This document shows positions 17,727 to 26,436 of a stretch of DNA of 64,000 bases, one piece after another. The notes beneath the pieces were generated by a model. The model was not told the origin of the DNA, did no database searches, and saw only the letters and a list, made by a program, of their open reading frames with translations. The position numbers and the translations under genes are program-made. Numbering within the stretch: the first letter of the stretch is position 1; every line of letters starts with the position of its first letter. Source of the stretch: Fibrobacteria bacterium (GTDB taxonomy: Bacteria > Fibrobacterota > Fibrobacteria > UBA5070); contig JACKCV010000001.1 of the NCBI GenBank assembly GCA_020633825.1, positions 683,001-747,000 on the forward strand, written 5' to 3'.

Positions 17727-20045
17727 ATGCTCGCTTTTCCAGTGGTCCTTTCCGCCTTGCTGCCCCTGATGCCTTCGGGCGCGGTCCATCTGAAAGGGCG
17801 AGTGCTCGATGCTCTGGGTACGGCCCTGCCTGAAGTGGTGGTCGAACTGGTCGAACCGGAGTCCATCCTGCCCAGGATGTCCACCGGGACCGGCCTCGAC
17901 GGGACCTTCGCCCTCGATTCCGGGGAAACCGATGCGGTTGCTCCGCGCCTGGATGGCGCGGGTCGTCTGGTGGTGGAGCTCTCGCGGGCCGCTGCGGTGC
18001 GGTTGGAGCTGCTGTCGGTCGCGGGGCATCTCGTGGCCGTGCGCACCCTCGATCTCCCGGCCGGTCGAACCGTGATCGATCATCCCGGATCCATGCTACC
18101 CGCCTCCTCGACGGGTGTGCATGTGGCGCGCGTCCGCGAAGGACGCTCGGTCCTGGCCCAGGGGCTGGTGGCCCGTTTGGGGGCCGGCGAAGAATGGACG
18201 CGATGGGTTTCCCAGACCCCCGCCCGGCGGTCGGCCGCCACCGCGGGCTCCCGTTTGGAACTTCGCCGCGAGGGATTTCTGCGCAAGATCCTGCCCTTGG
18301 AGGGGCTCTCCGCCGATCTCAGGGACATCGTCCTGGAGCGCGATCCGCTCGAAGATCGCATCGATTCCGTGATGGCGAAGATGGAACTGGCCGACAAGCT
18401 CGGGCAGATGACCCAAGGGGTGCTGGGGACGGGAGACGCCGCCCTGGGGACCATGAGGTTGGGATCCCTGCTTTCCGGTGGTGGCGAGCCCTTGCCGGAC
18501 TACGACGCTCTCCAGGATATCGCCCTCGGAACCCCGCGCGGCATTCCCATGATCTACGGCATCGATGCCGTCCACGGAACGGCCAAGCTCGAAGGAGCCA
18601 CCATCTTCCCCCACCACATTGGGTTGGGGGCCACACGCGACAGCTCCCTGGTGCGGCGAATCGGGGAGATCACCGCCACCGAAATGCTCGCTTCGGGAAC
18701 CGACTGGGCCTTCTCGCCCTGCATCGCCGTTCCACAGGACGACCGTTGGGGGCGCACCTACGAGGGGTTCGGCGAGACGCCGGAATTGGCGGCCCTGCTG
18801 GGTGCCGCCGAGATCCGGGGGCTGCAAGGCGCTGGCAAGACCTGGAGCGTCCTGGCGTGCGCCAAGCATTTCCTGGCCGATGGCGGGACCACCTGGGGCA
18901 CGGGTACCCAGAACACGGCCCTCGACCAGGGGGATGCCCTCATCGACATGGAGGCGGTGCGTCGCACCCATCTGCCAGGATACGTGGCGGCGGTTCGCGA
19001 AGGCGTCGGATCGGTCATGGCCTCCTACTCTTCCATCGCCGGCAAGCGCAACCACGCCAACGGGGAACTCCTCACCGGAGTCCTCAAGAAGGAGCTGGGG
19101 TTCGATGGCTTCGTGGTGTCGGATTGGCTCGCGATCGGCCAGATCCATCCGCTCGACTACGAAGCCTCCGTGCGCGATGCCGTCAATGCCGGCGTGGACA
19201 TGGGAATGGAGCCCAACCAGCACAAGGAATTCATCCTCGCCCTCAACCGCCTGGTGACCAACGGCGACGTGTCCATGGCCCGGATCGACGACGCCGTGCG
19301 ACGGATCCTGCGGACCAAATTCCGGCTGGGACGGATGGATGCTCCGAGGCTTCCCGTGTTCTTTACCGACCCCGTGGGGAGTCCCGCCCATCGTGCGGTG
19401 GGGCGCGAAGCGGTGCGACGCAGCCTTGTGGTGCTGGTCAACGATTCGGTGCTGGGGAAACCCGCCCTGCCGTTGCCGACGGAGGGGGTGATCGCGGTCC
19501 ATGGTTCGCACTCCGACGACGCGGGGCTGCAATGCGGAGGTTGGACCATGGGATGGCAAGGGGCCGCGGGAGCGGTCACGGGGGCCACCACCATCCTGTC
19601 GGGAATGCGGAGCGTGTTCGGGTCGGAGCGGATCGCCACCGGGGCGACGCGGATCACCGGAGCCAAGGCCGCGGTGTTCGTGCTGGGGGAGCAACCGTAC
19701 GCCGAGATGCGTGGTGATCTCGAGGATCGGGATTTCGACGATTTCCCGGTCGATGCCGCCACCGCCGCCCTCATGGCTTCCTATCGGTCGGCCGGGGTTC
19801 CTGTGGTGACGGTGTTCGTATCCGGGCGCGCCCGCCCGGTCCCCACCCTCCTGGGGGCCTCCGACGCCTTCGTGGCGGCCTGGCTTCCCGGCAGCGAGGG
19901 GGCTGGCGTGGCCGATGTCCTGTCGGGGACCTTCGCACCCACCGGGATCCTTCCCGTGTCCTGGCCGTCGCCCGGCCAGACCCTGGTGAACCACGGCGAC
20001 GGCAAGGTGCCGTTCCGTCCCTACGGATTCGGTCTGACCTGGTAG
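17727..20045 (+). CDS. Secreted glycoside hydrolase family 3 protein (772 aa)
   Basis: Probable exo-acting beta-glucosidase or related GH3 glycosidase. A signal peptide is seen at MLAFPVVLSALLPLMPSGA. Then come a carboxypeptidase-regulatory-like beta domain and a segment (VRLELLSVAGHLVAVRTLDL ... GVHVARVREG) resembling T9SS-type sorting modules but located N-terminally. The GH3 domain follows from about residue 210: KLGQMTQG, GIDAVHGTAKL, CAKHFLADGG and the nucleophile in GFVVSDW (Asp466). A C-terminal alpha/beta sandwich domain completes it. The ATG at 17727 has GGAG six bases upstream; an upstream in-frame start at 17610 would bury the signal peptide. Monocistronic. Confidence 0.9.
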   Translation: MLAFPVVLSALLPLMPSGAVHLKGRVLDALGTALPEVVVELVEPESILPRMSTGTGLDGTFALDSGETDAVAPRLDGAGRLVVELSRAAAVRLELLSVAGHLVAVRTLDLPAGRTVIDHPGSMLPASSTGVHVARVREGRSVLAQGLVARLGAGEEWTRWVSQTPARRSAATAGSRLELRREGFLRKILPLEGLSADLRDIVLERDPLEDRIDSVMAKMELADKLGQMTQGVLGTGDAALGTMRLGSLLSGGGEPLPDYDALQDIALGTPRGIPMIYGIDAVHGTAKLEGATIFPHHIGLGATRDSSLVRRIGEITATEMLASGTDWAFSPCIAVPQDDRWGRTYEGFGETPELAALLGAAEIRGLQGAGKTWSVLACAKHFLADGGTTWGTGTQNTALDQGDALIDMEAVRRTHLPGYVAAVREGVGSVMASYSSIAGKRNHANGELLTGVLKKELGFDGFVVSDWLAIGQIHPLDYEASVRDAVNAGVDMGMEPNQHKEFILALNRLVTNGDVSMARIDDAVRRILRTKFRLGRMDAPRLPVFFTDPVGSPAHRAVGREAVRRSLVVLVNDSVLGKPALPLPTEGVIAVHGSHSDDAGLQCGGWTMGWQGAAGAVTGATTILSGMRSVFGSERIATGATRITGAKAAVFVLGEQPYAEMRGDLEDRDFDDFPVDAATAALMASYRSAGVPVVTVFVSGRARPVPTLLGASDAFVAAWLPGSEGAGVADVLSGTFAPTGILPVSWPSPGQTLVNHGDGKVPFRPYGFGLTW

Positions 20046-20364
20046 ATCGTCTCCTCCCCTCTCCACGGGGGGAGTGAGGGGGATCGCGCCCGAGGATCGA
20101 GGGAGAGGCTCGAGGTCGGGCCTCGGGCCTCCGGTCGTACCCGCCAGGCGGTGGCGAAATGCATTTCGCTCCTCTCCGTGGCGGAGGTCTCCCGGGGGCG
20201 TTCCCGGGCGAAATCCGCTTCGCGGGGATCCGGGCCGGGATCCGGATCCGGGTGATTCCAGGATTGGCACGATGTGTGCATTGAGGTGGTGGCGAGTCCG
20301 GGATGCTGGACGAAAAACGTCAACACCACCCCAGGGGGCCCTGCCGCCTCCGAAAGGAAATGCC
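20046..20364 (+). promoter_or_regulatory. Palindrome-rich regulatory region upstream of the SGRW operon
   Basis: This 319-base gap contains no credible gene. It holds a run of short perfect inverted repeats: CGAAATGCATTTCG (20155-20168), CTCCG/CGGAG (20174-20186), CCCGGG...CCCGGG (20191-20208) and GCGAA...TTCGC (20208-20223), followed by a sigma54-like promoter at 20264. This is where upstream binding sites of a sigma54 activator would be expected; the nearby activator gene (24681-26141) is the obvious candidate. The binding role is inferred. Confidence 0.45.
20264..20280 (+). promoter_or_regulatory. Candidate sigma54 (-24/-12) promoter
   Basis: TTGGCACGATGTGTGCA matches the consensus TGGCACG-N4-TTGCA with one mismatch (GTGC for TTGC) and correct GG-to-GC spacing. 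It lies about 85 bases before the ATG at 20365 and is supported by a sigma54 activator gene at the other end of the operon. Confidence 0.6.
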
Positions 20365-20982
20365 ATGCACGACATCGATCGCACCATGCTGGAACTCGAA
20401 TCCGAGGGATTCGACGCCAACGAACTCGAAGGGATCCTGGGCGGAGATTCCTCCGACGAGCTGGAACTGGAAGAGGAGGGTGCCCTCGAGTTCCTGGAGT
20501 TGGAATCCTCCGACGAGCTCGAGGAATTCCTGGGGGGATTGCTCTCCCGCGCCGCCGGAGCCCTGGGCAGGGTGGCGCGCAATCCCGCGGTCCAGAAGAC
20601 CATCCGCTCCACCCTGCACGGCGCGTTGAGCGCCGGGATCCCCTCGGTCACCGGGGCGATCGGCAAGCGTTACTTCGGCGATGCGGGCGCGACCTGGGGC
20701 AAACGCGCCGGAAAGAGCCTGGCCACCATGATGGGTCTGGGCGAGGACGGCGAGCTCGAGATCGCGCGCCGCATCCAGCGGACCGTTCTGGGAGCCGCGC
20801 GCAAGGTCGAGCCGCTGGTGAACCAGGGGGTCGCCCTTCCCTTGGCCGTGCGGCGGGCGGTGGGGGCGGCGGTCGCCGAGCATCTCCCACCCCTGGCCCG
20901 AGCCTCCGTCGCCGGAGCTTCCACCGCCCAGTCCGGACGCTGGATCCGGGAGAACGGGCGCGTCGTCCTCCTGGGGCTCTGA
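20365..20982 (+). CDS. Acidic-leader, Gly/Ala-rich protein with C-terminal SGRW motif, paralog 1 (205 aa)
   Basis: Family not recognised by name. The first ~55 residues are strongly acidic (ELEGILGGDSSDELELEEEG). They are followed by a DELEEFLGGLLSRAAGALGR element, a basic, Ala/Gly-rich amphipathic middle, a second acidic patch (GEDGELEIARRIQR) and a C-terminal SGRWIRENGRVVLLGL. The same order occurs in the next gene, so they are paralogs. There is no N-terminal signal peptide. The layout (acidic leader plus amphipathic core) recalls exported or membrane-active peptides with removable leaders, but this is speculative. Start ATG has AAAGGAAA upstream. First gene behind the sigma54-like promoter. 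Confidence 0.75.
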   Translation: MHDIDRTMLELESEGFDANELEGILGGDSSDELELEEEGALEFLELESSDELEEFLGGLLSRAAGALGRVARNPAVQKTIRSTLHGALSAGIPSVTGAIGKRYFGDAGATWGKRAGKSLATMMGLGEDGELEIARRIQRTVLGAARKVEPLVNQGVALPLAVRRAVGAAVAEHLPPLARASVAGASTAQSGRWIRENGRVVLLGL

Positions 20983-21220
20983 ACCCGAACCCTCCTGGGA
21001 ACTGCGCCGCGGGGATTTCGGGTTTTCCGCGATCCGCATCCCTGCCCGACCCGTCGCCCTCCTCCTTGCCGGAGGGGGAGCCGGGTCCCGAGAGCCTCGT
21101 CCATGTCGACGGATTCCGTCCCCTTCGAAGGGGAGGTTCCCCGCCGTGGGCCCACGTGAACTCCCCACACACCCCTGAACCGGGAATTCCTCCCACCACA
21201 TCAACGAAACGGACACGCAA

Positions 21221-21844
21221 ATGAACTTCCAAGCCATGAACGAATGGGAAACCGAAGCCTTCGAAGCCGAGTTCGACGAACTCGAGTCGGGAATCTTCAG
21301 CGAAGCGGAGGAGATGGAACTGGCCGCGGAACTCCTCGGCGTGCAGAGCGAAGCCGAGATGGAGCAGTTCTTCGGGAAACTCTTCAGCAAGGTGGCGCGG
21401 GGCGTGAAATCCGCCGTGCGAAGCCCCGCCTTCCGCGCCCTGGGCGGCATGCTCAAGCCGATCGCGGGCAAGCTGCTCCCCATGGCGGGGGCGGCGCTGG
21501 GCAACATGGTCGTCCCCGGGCTGGGTGGGGTCGTGGGCGGCAAGCTCGCCTCCATGGCCGGCAGCGCCCTGGGATTGGAGCTGGAAGGCATGGACCACGA
21601 CGAGATGGAGTTCGAGGTGGCCCGCCGGGTGGTGCGCCTCTCGGGCGTGGCGGCCAAGAACACCCTGGCCTCCCAGAAGCGCATGGCCCCGGATCTCGCC
21701 GCCCGTCGCGGCGTGACCATCGCCATCCGCACCGTCGCCCCCGCGCTCCCCAAGGTCTGGAAGCGCCTGGAGGTCCGTTCCTCCGGGGCGACGTCCGGTC
21801 GGTGGACGCGCCGCGGTGGATCCATCGTCCTGCACGGGGTCTGA
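21221..21844 (+). CDS. Acidic-leader, Gly/Ala-rich protein with C-terminal SGRW motif, paralog 2 (207 aa)
   Basis: Paralog of the gene at 20365. The acidic N-terminus (EAFEAEFDELESGIFSEAEE) leads into MEQFFGKLFSKVARGVKSAV, then a hydrophobic Gly-rich stretch (MAGAALGNMVVPGLGGVVGG) that could insert into or associate with membranes, a second acidic patch, and the C-terminal SGRWTRRGGSIVLHGV. Separated from paralog 1 by 238 bases of GC-rich sequence with short hairpins but no promoter I can defend. The stop is one base before the TTG of the HExxH gene, so the two are coupled. Function unknown. Confidence 0.75.
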   Translation: MNFQAMNEWETEAFEAEFDELESGIFSEAEEMELAAELLGVQSEAEMEQFFGKLFSKVARGVKSAVRSPAFRALGGMLKPIAGKLLPMAGAALGNMVVPGLGGVVGGKLASMAGSALGLELEGMDHDEMEFEVARRVVRLSGVAAKNTLASQKRMAPDLAARRGVTIAIRTVAPALPKVWKRLEVRSSGATSGRWTRRGGSIVLHGV

Positions 21845-21845
21845 C

Positions 21846-23144
21846 TTGGACCTCCGGGACGACATCCTCCGCCATGTCCGCGGGGAGGTGCGCGGGGTCC
21901 AGGCCCGGGTGGAGGCGCTGCGTCCGTTCTCCACCACCGTCCCCATGGCCCCGGCCGCCGCGCCGTCGCCACGGGTGGTGGCGGCCATGGATCGGCATCT
22001 GTCGTCCCGGCGCAGGGAATTGCGTCGCGAGTGCGAAGCCTTCCTGGCCTGGTTGGATTCCGCGGATGCCCAACGGGTTCCCCCGGCTTCCCTGCAGCGA
22101 CGGTACACCCTGCTCAAGCTGCGGTTCGGGGCCATCCTGGAGCACCTCGACATCTTCGCCGACGCGCTGGTCCAGAGGGCCCAGATCCGCAACGGTCTGT
22201 GGCTTTCGGGGTTGGACCGGGTGGCCGAGGACGGACTGTCGGTGCTGCGCGCCTTCGATCCCCCTCCCCTGTTGTGCCATCTCGACCGCGGTCACGGAGC
22301 GGCCATCCGTCGCGCCACGACCCGCCTTCCGGGAGGACACTCCAATCCCGTCTCCATCGTGCGGATTCCGCGCGAGCGGATGGTGGGAGGAGGGGTCGCC
22401 GGATCGCTCCTGCACGAGGTGGGGCACCAGGCGGCGGCGCTTCTCGACCTGGTCGCCGCAGCCCGGCGGATGCTGGAACTGCGGGGCCGCTCGGGTCGGG
22501 ATGGCGCCGTCTGGAAGGTGTTCTCCGGGTGGGCCTCGGAGATGCTCGCCGACCTGTGGGCCTTGGGACATCTGGGCATCGCGGCCACCACGGGGCTCAT
22601 CGGTGTCCTGAGCCTTCCCGCGCCTTTGCTGTTCCGCGTCTCGCCGGACGATCCCCATCCGATGCCGTGGCTTCGGGTGAAGATCGGATGCGCGTTCGGG
22701 AGGGCCCTGCTCCCCGATCCGCGGTGGGACCGGATGGAGGCGATGTGGGAGGCCATGGTCCCCCGGGCCCGCGCCAAGGCCGACTCCGGGGCGTTCATCG
22801 CCCGCATGGAGCCCCATCTTCCGGAACTTTCCGAACTCCTGGCGGGGTTGCCGATCCCCCTGGCGGGTGGACGGAAAATGTCTGATCTGCTCCCGCTGGA
22901 GGACTCCGCGCCGACGTCGGGGGAGGCGGCCTGGAGCCGTTGGAAGGCCCGCCCCGAGGCCATGGTCGAGGCCGGACCCTGCCGGGTGCTGGCGGCGATG
23001 GGGCTCGCCCGGTTCGATGGCGACCTGGAGCCCCGGGACGAGACGCGGATCCTGGAGGGGCTGCTCGAACGATGGGCCCTGGAATCGTCACTCACCACAC
23101 CAAGTGTCCGGGATGGCGCGCCGCGCCTGGGCCGGGCCGCATGA
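21846..23144 (+). CDS. HExxH putative metalloprotein of the SGRW operon (432 aa)
   Basis: Carries LLHEVGHQ, a zincin-type HExxH motif (His190, Glu191, His194), with a possible third ligand Glu232 in FSGWASEMLAD, suggesting a zinc metallopeptidase. A hydrophobic segment follows (LGHLGIAATTGLIGVLSLPA). The N-terminal half is helical and charged. The chosen start is a TTG at 21846, one base after the previous stop; a GTG at 21816 overlapping the previous gene is possible. A natural hypothesis is that it processes the acidic leaders of the two upstream proteins, but no experiment or homolog known to me supports that. Confidence 0.7.
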   Translation: MDLRDDILRHVRGEVRGVQARVEALRPFSTTVPMAPAAAPSPRVVAAMDRHLSSRRRELRRECEAFLAWLDSADAQRVPPASLQRRYTLLKLRFGAILEHLDIFADALVQRAQIRNGLWLSGLDRVAEDGLSVLRAFDPPPLLCHLDRGHGAAIRRATTRLPGGHSNPVSIVRIPRERMVGGGVAGSLLHEVGHQAAALLDLVAAARRMLELRGRSGRDGAVWKVFSGWASEMLADLWALGHLGIAATTGLIGVLSLPAPLLFRVSPDDPHPMPWLRVKIGCAFGRALLPDPRWDRMEAMWEAMVPRARAKADSGAFIARMEPHLPELSELLAGLPIPLAGGRKMSDLLPLEDSAPTSGEAAWSRWKARPEAMVEAGPCRVLAAMGLARFDGDLEPRDETRILEGLLERWALESSLTTPSVRDGAPRLGRAA

Positions 23145-23158
23145 AAGGAACACGTGAA

Positions 23159-24715
23159 ATGAAAACCAAGGACAACGCTTCCACACCACCTCCCTCCGGG
23201 GGCGTGCGAACGCCCTTTTCCCCGGACGAGCTGTTGAAGCTCCTGAAGGGGGAGGCCGCCGACAAGGGGGGCAGGACTCTCAGCGGGTTTAGGATCGACG
23301 ACGGAACCTGGCTCCTGCAGCAGGAGGATTCCACGGGAGGGCTCGAGGATCTCGGGTTGGTCATGGGGGTGAACCATCTGGTCACCTCCAGCGGTCCGCT
23401 CTCCGTCGTGGTGATGCCCAACCGCAATCCCTTCGAGTACAAGGACGCCGCGGTGGTCCTGGCGGCCAAGGCCCTGCTGAAGCCACCCGTCATGACCGTC
23501 CAGAACGCGGGAAAGGAGGACCTGAAGGAGCAGGGCGCGGCCTGGGATGCCTGCCGCGGACTGCGCGAGAAGGTCTCCTTCTCCGCGATGGCGGACCTCC
23601 TCGACAAGAAGTCGCGCTTGGCGAAGGGCGAAAGCCACGTCGCTCCCATCGCCAAGGTTCCCGCCACCTACGAGGGCTTGAAGCTCGACATCGAGTCCTT
23701 CTGGGACGCCGCGACGGTTCCCGAGACGATCGAGAAGTTCGGTCCGAAGACGGGAGCCAAGGGGGAGTCCACGGTCGCCGACAGCGCCGTGGGGGCCGCC
23801 TTCCGCCTGATCCGCCAGAACGCCAAGGTGGTGGAGGCCCATCCCGGCATCCCCATGGCCGATCTCATCTGGAACTACTGGATGGAGGAAGGAGGGTTGG
23901 TGCAGGGGATGAACATCCTCGCCCTGCGCTTCCAGAATCGGGCCGTTCCGGGGAAGGCCGAATTCCTGCGCAACTTCGAGCTCGACGCCCTGCGTCCGAT
24001 GTCCCACTTCCTGTGGGAGTACATCGAGTCGGAGCCGCATCGGCTGTCGGTGGTCCGGCGCGCCTACGAGTACGAGCACGAATACGGTTTGCGGCTCCTG
24101 GGGAAGGCCGTGGAGAAGATGGAGCCCTACGAGAGACGGACGGGGTTCATCGCGGGATTCAACTCCCTGATCCATCTGGCCCACAAGCTGTTCCGCGACG
24201 AGGACGACCTCCAGCGCAAGGCCGACGCCTTCCCGCTCCTGAACCAGCTGCAGGAACTGCAGTCCCTGGTGCAGGAGGGGGCGCACAACCAGTATCCGGA
24301 GCTGGTGAAGAAGGCGCGCACCGAGATGCTGATGCAGCAGTACGTGTTCACCCTCCCCCCGGTCCAGGAGTTCATCCGGGCCCGGCCCATGGTGGTCTAC
24401 GAGGAACCTTGGATGGGCCCTCTCGACGCCCTGCGGCAGGCCATGGGATGGGATCCGGTCTCGGTGAGCGTCTACCACAAGCTCGCCGAACGCTCGGAGT
24501 CCCTGATCACCACCATCCGCACCTACGACTGGGTCCACGAGACCGTCATCGACGCGGCCCGCAGCTGGGCGCAGACCTATCGCAGCGAGATCCAGTCCTA
24601 CGCCCACGCATACCGGACGGTGACGGGGGTGGACCTCACCGAGAAGCTGGAGGAGGGCTACGCCGAGCAGCCCTCGACCCTCATCCGCCGGAGGATCGAG
24701 AAGAGCCGGTCGTGA
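23159..24715 (+). CDS. Unknown protein, last gene of the SGRW operon (518 aa)
   Basis: No recognised domain. A mixed alpha/beta N-terminal third (FRIDDGTWLLQQED, SGPLSVVVMPNRNPFEYKDA) is followed by a mostly helical remainder rich in Glu, Arg and Tyr (YEYEHEYGLRLLGKAVEKME). No signal peptide or membrane segment is visible, so it is probably cytoplasmic. The ATG at 23159 has AAAGGA nine bases upstream and lies 14 bases after the HExxH gene. Its end overlaps the convergent activator gene by 35 bases. Confidence 0.65.
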   Translation: MKTKDNASTPPPSGGVRTPFSPDELLKLLKGEAADKGGRTLSGFRIDDGTWLLQQEDSTGGLEDLGLVMGVNHLVTSSGPLSVVVMPNRNPFEYKDAAVVLAAKALLKPPVMTVQNAGKEDLKEQGAAWDACRGLREKVSFSAMADLLDKKSRLAKGESHVAPIAKVPATYEGLKLDIESFWDAATVPETIEKFGPKTGAKGESTVADSAVGAAFRLIRQNAKVVEAHPGIPMADLIWNYWMEEGGLVQGMNILALRFQNRAVPGKAEFLRNFELDALRPMSHFLWEYIESEPHRLSVVRRAYEYEHEYGLRLLGKAVEKMEPYERRTGFIAGFNSLIHLAHKLFRDEDDLQRKADAFPLLNQLQELQSLVQEGAHNQYPELVKKARTEMLMQQYVFTLPPVQEFIRARPMVVYEEPWMGPLDALRQAMGWDPVSVSVYHKLAERSESLITTIRTYDWVHETVIDAARSWAQTYRSEIQSYAHAYRTVTGVDLTEKLEEGYAEQPSTLIRRRIEKSRS

Positions 24716-26141
24716 CGGAATCCGGCAGCGGGGAAGGGGCTTCCGTCTCCGCCTGCCGCGAGGATTTCAGATACAGCTGCACCGAGCGGTCCGATACCTG
24801 GAGCAGGCGGGCCGCTCTCTGCACGTTCCCGTCCTCGGAGTCCAGGGCCAAGCGGTAGGCGATCTCCGAGGCCTGGTCCTTGATCTCCCCCAGACCGGAC
24901 CCGGCCCGCAGGTGGAACGCGACCGCCTGCTCGAGGGTGTCGCAGGAGGGATCGGTCCCTTTCGGCGGGGCGAGGTGGGTGTGCGAAGGCGGATCCGGCT
25001 CGCGGTGCGGATCCCCGGCTGCGACGCGAACCGGTCGTTCCTCGGGGGGAACGCATCCGGCACCGAGGGGACCGTGTCCGTTCCAGCGGGCGGCCAGGCG
25101 ACGGACGAACTGGCGCAATTCCCGGACGTTCCCCGGCCAATCGCGTTCGACGAGGAACTCCTCGACGTCGCGACTGAGGACCGGCGTCGCCTCGGGGCGC
25201 TCCTGGGACAGGAAGCGTTCGGCCAGCGCGGGGATGTCCTCGCGACGTTCGGCCAGGGAGGGGAGCCGGACGCGCCAGGAGGCGATGCGGTGGAAGAAGT
25301 CCTCGCGGAATCCTCCCCGGCGGCGTTCCAGCTCGAGGTCGCGGTTGGTCGCCGAGACCAGGCGGAAGTCGACCGTCGTCCAGGTGTTGCCTCCCACGCG
25401 CTTGAAACTCTTCTCCTGGATGGCCCGCAGCAGCTCCCCTTGCAGGCGCAGGGGAAGTTCCCCCACCTCGTCGAGGAACAGGGTCCCCTCGTGGGCGCGG
25501 GCCAAGGCCCCTTCGCGCGAGCCCAGGGCCGAGGTGAAGGCGCCGCGCTCGTGTCCGAAGAACTCGCTTCCCGAAAGTTCCGGGACCACCGTGGAACAGT
25601 CGAGCACCACGAGTTCCCGGGACTTGCGTTTGGCGTCGAGCCGGTGGATCAGCTGGGCGGCCAGTTCCTTGCCCGTTCCGTTCTCTCCGGTGACCAGGAC
25701 GGGGTGCTGGGTGAACAGGGCCGCTTCCACAAGTTGCGAAAGACTCTCCCTCCAAGCAGGGGCGGAGCCGACCAGCATGGTTCCGGCCTCCATCATGGCT
25801 TCGTGGATCTGTCGCCAGTGCTGCAGGGTGGTTTGGATTCCCGGCGTGTCGTGGGAGCTTCGCCAGGAGAGAACGTCGCTGGCACCGGATCGCAGCAGCG
25901 GCCAAGAGCTGGTTGCCGTGGGAGGCCTGACGCAGATGACGCGGATTCCTTGGGAAACCAACGATTCCAGGCGTTGGTGTACCTGGTTGTCGATCTCTGT
26001 TGCATACAGCACCACCAGATCCGTTGCTTGTGGAACCGGAGCAGACCAAGCCAACGCGGAGATGCCCAGTTCCCTGGCGAGAAGGCCAGCGTCGGGGACA
26101 TTCTGCGATGCAACCATACGGATGGAATAGCCATGAACCAT
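24681..26141 (-). CDS. Sigma54-dependent activator with receiver-like N-terminus (486 aa)
   Basis: Bacterial enhancer-binding protein. The AAA+ domain shows Walker A GENGTGKE, the sigma54-contact loop as GAFTSA (usual GAFTGA), Walker B GTLFLDEVGELP and the arginine-finger region DWPGNVREL. A Fis-type helix-turn-helix is at the C-terminus (DGNVQRAARLLQVSDRSVQ). The first ~115 residues resemble a receiver fold (LVVLYATEID ... LRSGASDVL) but a phospho-acceptor aspartate is not obvious. Convergent with the SGRW operon, whose upstream region has a sigma54-like promoter, so it is the likely activator. The ATG at 26141 lacks a strong ribosome-binding site; the start is uncertain. Confidence 0.88.
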   Translation of the reverse strand: MVHGYSIRMVASQNVPDAGLLARELGISALAWSAPVPQATDLVVLYATEIDNQVHQRLESLVSQGIRVICVRPPTATSSWPLLRSGASDVLSWRSSHDTPGIQTTLQHWRQIHEAMMEAGTMLVGSAPAWRESLSQLVEAALFTQHPVLVTGENGTGKELAAQLIHRLDAKRKSRELVVLDCSTVVPELSGSEFFGHERGAFTSALGSREGALARAHEGTLFLDEVGELPLRLQGELLRAIQEKSFKRVGGNTWTTVDFRLVSATNRDLELERRRGGFREDFFHRIASWRVRLPSLAERREDIPALAERFLSQERPEATPVLSRDVEEFLVERDWPGNVRELRQFVRRLAARWNGHGPLGAGCVPPEERPVRVAAGDPHREPDPPSHTHLAPPKGTDPSCDTLEQAVAFHLRAGSGLGEIKDQASEIAYRLALDSEDGNVQRAARLLQVSDRSVQLYLKSSRQAETEAPSPLPDSVTTGSSRSSGG

Positions 26142-26436
26142 CGTGAGGAGACGACCCCCGAAGGAAAACGGAATTGGCGCGTGTGCAGGAATTGGGCGAG
26201 CCGGCAGATGGTGAGCGGTTCATCTGGAAAATACAACTTCATAGATCCTTTGCAAATCAGAATCGATGGGCTCTGAATGGAAACTCTTTCCTGTTTAATT
26301 GTTGGGATATCCCCATGAAGGCCGCCGTATCGGGAACTCGTCGGGTCCGTTCCATGATGACGGAGGAGGTGTTCGATTTGCAGGTTCTGTCATCGCGTCG
26401 TGTGCCACGATGCCGTCCTTGGAAGGAGTCTCGCCC

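Noticed and set aside
18096..20666. 856-aa minus-strand open frame opposite the GH3 gene
   Set aside because: Antisense shadow of a gene with clear GH3 motifs and signal peptide.
24681..26141. The sigma54 activator as NifA
   Set aside because: It lacks the N-terminal GAF domain of NifA, is far from nif, and adjoins another operon with its own sigma54-like promoter.
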